NCBI GenBank assembly: GCA_003134755.1
Contig: PLCK01000165.1
Location: 11,893 to 18,193 of the forward strand
Reading direction: 5' to 3'
Source of the DNA: Actinomycetota bacterium
Lineage (GTDB): Bacteria; Actinomycetota; Actinomycetes; Acidothermales; Acidothermaceae
Length of the DNA: 6,301 bases
Both the position numbers and the translations under genes were made by a program. A model generated the notes under the pieces. That model saw nothing but the letters and a program-made list of their open reading frames with translations, was not told where the DNA came from and did not search any database. Positions 1-5,327 of the stretch are shown here, in pieces. Position 1 is the first letter of the stretch; the number at the start of each line of letters is the position of its first letter.

Positions 1-462
1 GCTATGCGAGCCGAATGTCAGTGACCCCTGCTCGGTCGTGCCGGCAAGTCCGGCTGCAACAACGCGATACACGTTGCCGTCGATGGTCGCGCCCGTCGGC
101 GACCGGTCGGGAGCCAACGGTGTCGCGGTGACGCGAACGCCCGTGATGCTGCTTGGCACGACGAGTGAGCCCTTGCTGATGAACAGCAGGACTTGTGGCC
201 CGATCTCGTCGCTACTCACGTAGAACGGGTGCAGGTTGGTGCCGCCTCCAGCGTCTGAGTCGGCGGTCGCAACGTGCGGCGGCTGGGTGTGCTTGGCGCC
301 GGCCGGCGGCGCAACGTACCGATACGGCTCGTCAGGCGCGCCGATGCCGTCGTACAACGGAGTCGAGGCCGGCGGCACGACCACCCAAGCCAGCAAGAGC
401 GCCGCGAGCGCGGTGACGACAACGGCAGCCGATCGGCGTCCGGGATGAGTAAGTGCGGGCAC
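1..462 (-). CDS. Exported or membrane-anchored protein of unknown function, N-terminal part only (cut by left window edge)
   Basis: The minus-strand frame stays open from the left edge to beyond this GTG, giving 154 visible residues. From the chosen start the protein opens with two arginines (R9-R10) followed by a hydrophobic stretch at about residues 12-29. This looks like a signal peptide or a single membrane anchor. Just after it comes PLYDGIGAPDEPYRYVAPP (about 35-53), a compact aromatic and proline-rich block. From memory, similar blocks occur near the mature N-terminus of uncharacterised actinobacterial secreted proteins, but no biochemical role is known to me. The remainder (about 80-154) is rich in Val, Thr and Gly and looks like extracellular beta-sandwich material. 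The start is uncertain: in-frame GTG codons at 480 and 543 also fit and none has a convincing ribosome-binding site. Position 462 was chosen because it puts the anchor close to the N-terminus. The gene diverges from the membrane-protein gene at 606, so the two may share a control region. Confidence 0.72.
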   Translation of the reverse strand, partial: MPALTHPGRRSAAVVVTALAALLLAWVVVPPASTPLYDGIGAPDEPYRYVAPPAGAKHTQPPHVATADSDAGGGTNLHPFYVSSDEIGPQVLLFISKGSLVVPSSITGVRVTATPLAPDRSPTGATIDGNVYRVVAAGLAGTTEQGSLTFGSHS

Positions 463-592
463 GGGTCGATTCAACCGCACCGACGCGCACGCCGCTGGGC
501 CGCTGTCGTCGAACAGCCGCCGGTGTCGCCGACCGGACGGCACAATGGTTGGCGGGCAGCCCGGCCGGGCGGTACCGCACGGAATTCAACAC

Positions 593-598
593 GAGGGA
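593..598 (+). promoter_or_regulatory. Ribosome-binding site deciding the ATG start at 606
   Basis: GAGGGA lies seven bases before the ATG at 606. The same frame is open upstream to an ATG at 453, but those 51 extra codons give an Arg/Thr-rich sequence unlike the protein that follows and overlap the divergent gene on the other strand. The site therefore favours 606 as the real start. Confidence 0.7.
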
Positions 599-605
599 CG
601 GCGAG

Positions 606-2027
606 ATGATCCTGGCGCACGCTTTCGGGGCGCGCTATGACCTGCCCATCCCGCTCTCGCTGTTCGTGGTCGGTGGGGGCGTCGTCGTCCTCCTCTCGTT
701 CATGCTGGTGGCCCGCCGTACGCCGGCCGACGACGCGCCCGTGCCCGACTCCGCTCAAACGCCTAGTCAAGCGACATTCCACCCGATTGGGGGAACCGTC
801 GGGCTCGTCATCCTCGCGTTCCTCGTCTGGGTCGGGTTCACCGGCGCGCAGTCGCTGTCGGAGAACATGCTGCCGACCTCGTTCTGGCTCCTGACCTGGA
901 TCGCGATTCCGTTGTCGTGCGGCCTTGCCGGTGACTGGACCAGATCCCTGAACCCGTTCGCCTCCCTCGCCAAGCTCGCCGATCGCCCTGCGCTGCGCAC
1001 GGCGTTGCTCGGCAGCGCCGAACCCGTGTCCTGGCGGCGTTGGCTCGGCTACTGGCCGGCCGCCGTGATCTTCTTCCTGACCGCGTGCGGTGAGCTCGTC
1101 TTCAACGTCACGCTGACGATCCCTCACAACACTGCGCTCGCACTTGTCATCTATGCCTTCGTTTCGACGGTCGGAGGCCTGCTGTTCGGGGACAGCTGGC
1201 TACGCAACGGCGAGATGTTCAGCGTGTTGTTCGCGACCTGGGGCCGTCTCGGATACTGGCGCTTCGGCGCACCCGGACGTCGCGGGTTCGCCGGCGGCCT
1301 CGAGGAACCGTTCGATTCGTCGCTGTCCCGGATCAGTTTCACCTTGCTGCTGCTGATCAGCGTGAACTTCGACGGGCTGCTCGCAACCCCAAGCTGGAGT
1401 CATCTCGAAGACCGCTTGCCCGGAGGCCTGCCAACGCATCCCGGCCGGCTCGAAACATTTCGCTTGCTGACGTTCCTCGCGCTCGCCGTCGCGATTGCGA
1501 TCCTGTTCGGCGCGTTCGCCGTAGCGTCCGCGCGCGCCGGCAGACAACGCATCAGCGCCGCAGGCGGGCTGGCGAATCTGCTCCCTTCGCTGGTACCGAT
1601 CGCCTTCGGCTACCTGTTGGTGCACAACCTGCAGTACCTCGTCGTCAACTCGCAGCTCATGCTGCCGCTGATAGGCAATCCGGTCGGCAAGGAGAGCTGG
1701 CCTTTGCACCTGCCGTATCCGTTCAATGACAGCTACGAGGTCAACCGCACGACGCCGTCAGCCAGTTTCTACTGGTACAGCGGAGTCGCGGTCATCATCG
1801 TCGTCCACGTCATTGCCGTGCTCATCGCGCATAGGCGACTCGCGCACCTCGAGACTTCCGCGAACAACGCCCGGCGCACCGAGTATCCGTGGTTGGCCGC
1901 GATGGCCGGCTACACGATGCTCTCGTTATGGCTCATAGCGCAGCCACTCGTCAAGGAAGGCAGCGCCCAGGCGCCGAAGCCGAGCGCAGCTGCCGTCGCC
2001 TCGCAGACCGCGACCGGTGGACGGTAG
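606..2027 (+). CDS. Polytopic membrane protein of unknown function (473 aa)
   Basis: The predicted protein has roughly nine hydrophobic segments, at about residues 15-35, 61-80, 90-108, 149-168, 177-195, 243-260, 286-307, 325-347 and 389-408, plus a last one at 428-446. The exact helix count needs a predictor. Motifs that look functional include AHAFGARYDLPIPLSLF at the N-terminus, GDWTRSLNPF (109-118), RNGEMFSVLF (200-209), NFDGLLATPSW (254-264), a His/Asn/Gln-containing helix FGYLLVHNLQYLVVNSQ (334-350) and GYTMLSLWLIAQP (435-447). From memory, membrane proteins with these motifs are widespread in actinobacteria. Some carry a database label of fenitrothion hydrolase, which I regard as an unreliable annotation transfer. 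The histidines, glutamates and asparagines inside helices suggest a transporter, channel or redox-linked membrane protein, but this is inference. The C-terminal tail after 449 is Ala/Pro/Ser-rich and probably disordered. The gene seems to be transcribed alone; it diverges from the exported-protein gene on its left. Confidence 0.85.
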   Translation: MILAHAFGARYDLPIPLSLFVVGGGVVVLLSFMLVARRTPADDAPVPDSAQTPSQATFHPIGGTVGLVILAFLVWVGFTGAQSLSENMLPTSFWLLTWIAIPLSCGLAGDWTRSLNPFASLAKLADRPALRTALLGSAEPVSWRRWLGYWPAAVIFFLTACGELVFNVTLTIPHNTALALVIYAFVSTVGGLLFGDSWLRNGEMFSVLFATWGRLGYWRFGAPGRRGFAGGLEEPFDSSLSRISFTLLLLISVNFDGLLATPSWSHLEDRLPGGLPTHPGRLETFRLLTFLALAVAIAILFGAFAVASARAGRQRISAAGGLANLLPSLVPIAFGYLLVHNLQYLVVNSQLMLPLIGNPVGKESWPLHLPYPFNDSYEVNRTTPSASFYWYSGVAVIIVVHVIAVLIAHRRLAHLETSANNARRTEYPWLAAMAGYTMLSLWLIAQPLVKEGSAQAPKPSAAAVASQTATGGR

Positions 2028-2176
2028 ATCAGGCCTGCAGTGGCAAGCCCGACGTCGGAGGCGGACAAAGTCCGTTGCGCTCCGGTCCGACGACACCGCT
2101 CGCTTGAAACGCAGATGTCATCGGCCAGGAACCATACGGACACGTGGCCGCGACACGCTGCCTAACAGCCGAAGGC

Positions 2177-2184
2177 AGAGGCGG
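2177..2184 (+). promoter_or_regulatory. Ribosome-binding site favouring the GTG start at 2192
   Basis: The purine-rich AGAGGCGG stretch (core AGAGG at 2177-2181) lies about ten bases before a GTG at 2192. From that GTG the protein begins directly with the first beta strand of the ACT domain. The alternative in-frame GTG at 2144 would add 16 residues with no domain match and has no comparable site before it. Confidence 0.5.
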
Positions 2185-2191
2185 CAACAGC

Positions 2192-2881
2192 GTGCAGCAT
2201 TTACTTCGTGTAACCGTGGCCGACCGGCCCGGCTCACTCGGCGCGCTCGCGACCGCCCTTGGGGAAGCCGGCGGCGACATCAGGGCGATTGACGTCATCG
2301 AGCGCGGGCCAGCCGGCGCCGTCGATGACGTGCTCATCGACATCGATGGCGAAGGATCTCCGCGGCGAATCCGGGATGTGCTCAGCCGACTGCCCGGCGT
2401 CGTCGTGGAGTCGTTGCAGCCATTCACCGAAGGCGACCAGTTGGGCGACCCGCTGAACGTCGTTGACGCGCTGCTGGCGACCTCGTCTCGGGCGCTCGCG
2501 GCGATTATTCGGATGGCTCCGTCGATCGTCCGGGCACAATGGGTCCTGGTTTTGGACCTCGCGGACGGCGCTGCTGCGACCAGCCAGGCGAGCGCTGGCG
2601 CGCCGTGGGTACGTTGGGCCCGGCTACCGTGGCTCCCTTTGACATCGGCAAAACGGATCGAGGCGGATCCGTCGTGGGTCCCCTACGGATGGGGCGACAG
2701 CGCGGAAATGGCAGCCGCGCCCATCGGCGAGTCAAATCTGGCCTTGCTGGTGATCCGACCCAACGGCCCGCGGTTCCGGGGTGCCGAAGTTGCGAAGCTC
2801 AGGAACTTGGCGGCGCTCGCGGCATTGCTCGACGACCGCGACGTCCGCTCAAGCGTCCGAAGGATCCCAGCAACGCAGTGA
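2192..2881 (+). CDS. ACT-domain protein with GAF-like C-terminal region
   Basis: The 229-residue product has two parts. Residues 3-75 form an ACT domain, the small ligand-binding fold that usually senses amino acids. The beta strand HLLRVTVADRPGSLGALA carries the typical DRPG loop (11-14), followed by a helix, the second strand DIRAIDVIE, the third strand AVDDVLIDI and a closing strand with VVVESLQPF. Residues about 88-215 are a second domain of mixed helix and strand. Its end, MAAAPIGESNLALLVIRP followed by FRGAEVAKLRNLAALAAL (about 173-212), resembles the last strands and helix of a GAF domain, but the earlier part is not clearly GAF and no ligand residues can be named. No enzyme domain is fused, so the likely role is a cytosolic sensor or regulatory partner rather than a catalyst; its ligand is unknown. 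The gene stands 164 bases after the previous stop and is probably its own unit. The GTG at 2144 is the main alternative start. Confidence 0.82.
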   Translation: MQHLLRVTVADRPGSLGALATALGEAGGDIRAIDVIERGPAGAVDDVLIDIDGEGSPRRIRDVLSRLPGVVVESLQPFTEGDQLGDPLNVVDALLATSSRALAAIIRMAPSIVRAQWVLVLDLADGAAATSQASAGAPWVRWARLPWLPLTSAKRIEADPSWVPYGWGDSAEMAAAPIGESNLALLVIRPNGPRFRGAEVAKLRNLAALAALLDDRDVRSSVRRIPATQ

Positions 2882-3136
2882 AATCGGCGCAGGCTTTGGC
2901 CGGGGTGCGCCGTCGATGAGCCTACGGATGTTGGGCTGGCGTTGGCGGCGTGCAGGTTCAGGGCAGTGCCCGAGGCGGCTGAGGTCGGCCTGCGTCGAGT
3001 CGAGCCCGAAATCCATACCCACGAACGTGGTGGCGCGGACGATCATCGTGAGGAAACGTGCTCCGGGCGTCGCGCATCCCGCGATCGACGAAGCCGCGGT
3101 CGCCGCAACCGCGAAACGCGCCAGCCCAACCGCCAC
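2849..3136 (-). CDS. Possible small lipoprotein-like ORF (doubtful)
   Basis: This is a doubtful reading of the gap between the two convergent genes. From a GTG at 3136 the frame gives 95 residues. It opens with MAVGLARFAVAATAASSIAGC, a short positively charged and hydrophobic leader ending in a lipobox-like SIAGC (Cys21). Third codon positions are strongly G/C for about the first 58 codons, as in the real genes here, and then less so. GGGAGG lies about 13 bases upstream, slightly far for a ribosome-binding site. Against it: the C-terminal half is Arg/Pro-rich with no recognisable domain, the last 33 bases overlap the ACT gene on the other strand, and the frame is open upstream without an ATG. 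It could be a small secreted protein, the remnant of a longer gene, or chance in GC-rich DNA. Confidence 0.22.
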   Translation of the reverse strand: MAVGLARFAVAATAASSIAGCATPGARFLTMIVRATTFVGMDFGLDSTQADLSRLGHCPEPARRQRQPNIRRLIDGAPRPKPAPISLRCWDPSDA

Positions 3137-3212
3137 ACGGACGCCATGACCTCCCGTTACGCCATAGGACGCGGCGGGCCTCTGGACGGTTGCACTCCCC
3201 CCGAACGACGGA
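2882..3212. other. Intergenic region between convergent ACT and KimA-type genes
   Basis: This stretch of 331 bases separates the plus-strand ACT gene from the 3' end of the minus-strand transporter gene. It contains the hairpin at 2885-2912 and the doubtful minus-strand ORF. Open frames also exist on the plus strand, but their translations are Arg/Pro-rich with no domain. I see no insertion-sequence ends, tRNA gene or strong terminator for the transporter gene. Confidence 0.6.
2885..2912 (+). terminator. Hairpin just after the ACT gene, probable terminator without a U tract
   Basis: CGGCGCA (2885-2891) and TGCGCCG (2906-2912) are perfect reverse complements. Inside them GGC (2892-2894) can pair with GCC (2899-2901), leaving four unpaired G residues on one side. 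The stem begins three bases after the stop codon. No run of T follows, which is common for terminators in GC-rich actinobacteria, so the call rests on position and stem strength only. Confidence 0.42.
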
Positions 3213-5153
3213 TCAACCTGATCGCGTGATATCGCTTTCGGGCTCGATGCCGTCGAGGTCCTGCAGGCGATCGGTCGAGCGCAGTTGCCACGGCACGCTC
3301 GTGACCATGATGCCGGGCTCGAAGAGCAGCCGGGCTTTGAGTCGCAGCGCGCTCTGGTTGTGCAGGAGTTGCTCCCACCAGTGCCCGAGCACGTATTCGG
3401 GGATGAACACGGTGATGACATCTCGCGGGCTCCGCCGACGAAGACCGCGGATGTAGTCGAGTAGCGGCCGGGTCACCTCGCGGAAGGGCGAATCGAGGAC
3501 GACGAGCGGGATGTCGATTCCGTGCTGGTCCCACTGCTCGCGAAGCCGCTCGACCTCGTCGTCATCGACATTGATCGTGACCGCCTCGACCGAACTCGGT
3601 CGGGTGGCCTTCGCATACGCGATCGCGCGCAACGAAGGCAGGTGCAGCTTCGACACCAGCACGATCGCGTGATTGCGCGACGGCAGCAGCGGCCGCTCGG
3701 TCGGATTGATGGCCAACTCGCGCGTCACGTTGTCGTAGTGGCGGCGAATGGCCTTCATCGTGACGAACAGCACAACCATTGCCAATACTGCGATCCAGGC
3801 GCCCTCGGGAACCTTGGTCGCCACGACAATGATGAGGACGACGCCGGTGGCGAAGGCACCAACGAGATTGATGGCGCGTGAAATTCGTATCTGGCGACGC
3901 CGCTCGGGAGTCGCGGCAGGCATCAAAGCGTTCCAGTGCTTGACCATGCCGGCCTGGCTCAGCGTAAAGCTGGTGAACACACCGATGATGTACAGCTGGA
4001 TGAGCTTGTCGATGTTCGCATTGAAGCCGACGATAAGGGCGATCGCGCAGCCGCCGAGCAGCAGGATGCCGTTGCTGAATACCAGTTTGTCGCCGCGGTT
4101 GTGGAGCTGACGGGGCAAGTAGCTGTCCTGGGCGAGGATCGACGACAGGAGGGGGAACCCGCTGAATGCCGTATTGGCGGCCAGGATCAGGATTCCCGCG
4201 GTTGCCGCCTGAAAGAAGTAGAAGAGAAACGACTTACCGCCGAACACCGATGCGGCGATCTGCGAGATCACGGACGGGTTTCCGCTGCTCCGCGCGTGCG
4301 CATGGAGGTGCAGGGCAAGGACGGTGATCCCGACGAACATGCTGATCGCCAACGTCCCCATGATGGCGAGGGTGTTCGCGGCGTTGCGGGCTTTGGGCTT
4401 GCGGAAAGCCGGCACGCCATTGCTGATCGCCTCCACCCCAGTGAGCGCCGTGCAACCCGAGGCGAACGACCTCAGGCACAGACCAAGTACCCCGATCCCG
4501 CTCAGGCGCCGAAGATGTTCGGGCAGCGGCTGGCTGGCAGTCGACGCCTGTGGAAGGTGACCACTGACGCCCTTGTAGGCGCCGATGACGAACATCAGAT
4601 AGGTCAGTGTCACGAAGGTGTAGGTCGGAATCGCGAAGGCCCGGCCGGCTTCCTTGACCCCACGAAGATTGGCCACCATTAGCAGCACTGTGAACCCGAC
4701 CGACAGTGCGACCGCGTGCCGCGCCAGCGATGGCACACCGCTCGTGATGGCGACGACGCCGGCGACCACGGAGACCGCGACGGTCATCACGTAGTCGACC
4801 AGTAGTGCGCTGGCCGCCGTCAGTGCGGCGTTCTCGCCGAAGTTCGCGAGGCTGACGGCGAACGCGCCGCCGCCGTTGGGGTACGCATGGCAGGTCTGCC
4901 GGTAGGACACAACGACGATTGCGAGCAGGACGGCGATCACCGTCGCGACCCACTTGGCATAGATCAGATACGCGGCGCCGCCGGTCGCGAGCACCAGCAC
5001 GATTTCCTCAGTTGCATAAGCGACCGAAGAAAGCGGGTCGGAGGCGAATACCGGCAGCGCGAGCCACTTGGGCAACAGCGTCTCGCCCATTTGGTGGCTG
5101 CGAAGGGGGCGTCCGACGAATAGGCGCTTGACGCCCCCGATAGACGTGGTCAT
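3213..5153 (-). CDS. kimA: KimA-type potassium importer (KUP/APC superfamily) with cytosolic C-terminal domain
   Basis: This 646-residue membrane protein matches Bacillus subtilis KimA (formerly YdaO, about 607 residues) along its whole length, as I recall that sequence. Shared blocks include SDPLSSVAYATEE (38-50), YPNGGGAF (91-98), LLVDYVMTVAVSVVAG (117-132), SGCTALTGVEAISN (232-245), GDKLVFSNGI and LIQLYIIGVFTSFTLSQAGM. Residues tied to potassium and proton handling in KimA are present: D39 and Y46 (D36 and Y43 in Bacillus), D120-Y121, T124 and S128, and T238 and E241. KimA imports potassium with protons as a dimer. About twelve membrane helices fill residues 30-480. Residues 493-624 form a cytosolic domain of universal-stress-protein type, with LLHNQSA at 596-602 and MVTSVPW near 616-622. 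In Bacillus this domain binds cyclic di-AMP, which inhibits uptake. A 22-residue polar tail follows. The gene diverges from a KdpD-like kinase gene. A role as a general amino-acid permease is the alternative label, but the D/Y residues and C-terminal domain argue for potassium. Confidence 0.9.
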   Translation of the reverse strand: MTTSIGGVKRLFVGRPLRSHQMGETLLPKWLALPVFASDPLSSVAYATEEIVLVLATGGAAYLIYAKWVATVIAVLLAIVVVSYRQTCHAYPNGGGAFAVSLANFGENAALTAASALLVDYVMTVAVSVVAGVVAITSGVPSLARHAVALSVGFTVLLMVANLRGVKEAGRAFAIPTYTFVTLTYLMFVIGAYKGVSGHLPQASTASQPLPEHLRRLSGIGVLGLCLRSFASGCTALTGVEAISNGVPAFRKPKARNAANTLAIMGTLAISMFVGITVLALHLHAHARSSGNPSVISQIAASVFGGKSFLFYFFQAATAGILILAANTAFSGFPLLSSILAQDSYLPRQLHNRGDKLVFSNGILLLGGCAIALIVGFNANIDKLIQLYIIGVFTSFTLSQAGMVKHWNALMPAATPERRRQIRISRAINLVGAFATGVVLIIVVATKVPEGAWIAVLAMVVLFVTMKAIRRHYDNVTRELAINPTERPLLPSRNHAIVLVSKLHLPSLRAIAYAKATRPSSVEAVTINVDDDEVERLREQWDQHGIDIPLVVLDSPFREVTRPLLDYIRGLRRRSPRDVITVFIPEYVLGHWWEQLLHNQSALRLKARLLFEPGIMVTSVPWQLRSTDRLQDLDGIEPESDITRSG

Positions 5154-5160
5154 CGACGGG

Positions 5161-5166
5161 CACCTC
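5161..5166 (-). promoter_or_regulatory. Ribosome-binding site of the KimA-type gene
   Basis: On the minus strand GAGGTG lies seven bases before the ATG at 5153. It supports that start, which also aligns with the N-terminus of Bacillus KimA with only three extra residues. Confidence 0.75.
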
Positions 5167-5238
5167 GGCCGGACGGCAGCGGTTCAGCCGGGATTGAAGT
5201 CACTTGGTAGACGGTAGGCACGGTCGCTGGCCCGAGGT

Positions 5239-5260
5239 GTTAGGACGCCGTCAAGATCGG
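5239..5260 (+). repeat. Tandem 11-base direct repeat, box 1 (candidate response-regulator operator)
   Basis: The half-sites GTTAGGACGCC (5239-5249) and GTCAAGATCGG (5250-5260) are directly adjacent and share the pattern GTYARGAnSSS. An 11-base period puts both halves on the same face of the helix, the usual arrangement for dimers of OmpR/PhoB/KdpE-type regulators. Function is inferred from the geometry and from the neighbouring kinase gene. Confidence 0.55.
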
Positions 5261-5265
5261 CGTCC
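5243..5265. repeat. Perfect 8-base inverted repeat with 7-base centre
   Basis: GGACGCCG (5243-5250) and CGGCGTCC (5258-5265) are exact reverse complements around TCAAGAT. The palindrome overlaps box 1. As DNA it could be an operator for a symmetric dimer; as RNA, if the kinase transcript starts upstream of it, it would form a stable leader hairpin. It may also be partly a by-product of GC-rich sequence, although eight perfect pairs around a short loop is notable. Confidence 0.5.
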
Positions 5266-5270
5266 GAGCC

Positions 5271-5292
5271 GTTAAGAACCCGTCAAGATCGG
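5271..5292 (+). repeat. Tandem 11-base direct repeat, box 2 (candidate response-regulator operator)
   Basis: GTTAAGAACCC (5271-5281) is followed directly by GTCAAGATCGG (5282-5292). The second half-site is identical to that of box 1, and the identity extends to the 13-mer CCGTCAAGATCGG at 5248-5260 and 5280-5292. The boxes are 32 bases apart start to start, close to three helical turns, so both would face the same side of the DNA. The box lies just upstream of the kinase ATG. Confidence 0.6.
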
Positions 5293-5327
5293 TGGCAAAT
5301 CACGCTGCGGCGGTTGAACTGGAGCTG

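Larger units (their letters stand above)
5154..5327. promoter_or_regulatory. Shared divergent control region of the KimA-type and KdpD-like genes
   Basis: This 174-base region must hold the promoters of both divergent genes. Its centre has two tandem-repeat boxes (5239-5260 and 5271-5292), one of which coincides with a perfect palindrome. The right box ends 35 bases before the kinase ATG; the left box begins 85 bases before the transporter ATG. Read on the minus strand, each box contains CTTGACGG, which resembles a -35 element, but I find no good -10 at the proper distance from either copy. No promoter can be placed with confidence. Confidence 0.6.

Noticed and set aside
453..605. N-terminal extension of the membrane protein from an ATG at 453
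   Set aside because: The extra 51 residues are low-complexity and Arg/Thr-rich, overlap the divergent gene and lack a ribosome-binding site, while the ATG at 606 has a good one and begins the conserved-looking part.
471..1127. Long minus-strand open frame of 218 codons
   Set aside because: It is antisense to the membrane-protein gene, rich in Arg, Glu, Gly and Asp and has no domain, typical of a shadow frame in GC-rich DNA.
2062..2074. Small hairpin CGGAC-AAA-GTCCG after the membrane-protein gene
   Set aside because: A five-base stem with no T run is too weak to call a terminator in DNA this GC-rich.
2104..2138. TTGAAA and CATACG as a promoter for the ACT gene
   Set aside because: The spacing of 23 bases is too long and the second element is a poor -10.
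2942..3229. Plus-strand open frame across the convergent gap
   Set aside because: The translation is Arg-rich and low in hydrophobic residues, has no domain and overlaps the 3' end of the transporter gene.
3936..4682. Plus-strand open frame of 248 codons inside the transporter gene
   Set aside because: It is the antisense of a strongly supported gene; the translation is polar and repetitive in composition with no recognisable fold.
5251..5288. CTTGACGG on the minus strand in both repeat boxes as -35 elements for the KimA-type gene
   Set aside because: No acceptable -10 sequence lies 16-19 bases downstream of either copy; the match is better explained as part of the repeats.
5154..5327. A cyclic di-AMP (ydaO-type) riboswitch before the KimA-type gene, as found in Bacillus
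   Set aside because: I could not recognise the multi-helix riboswitch core in this region, and the divergent gene leaves little room for a long leader. A covariance-model search would settle it.
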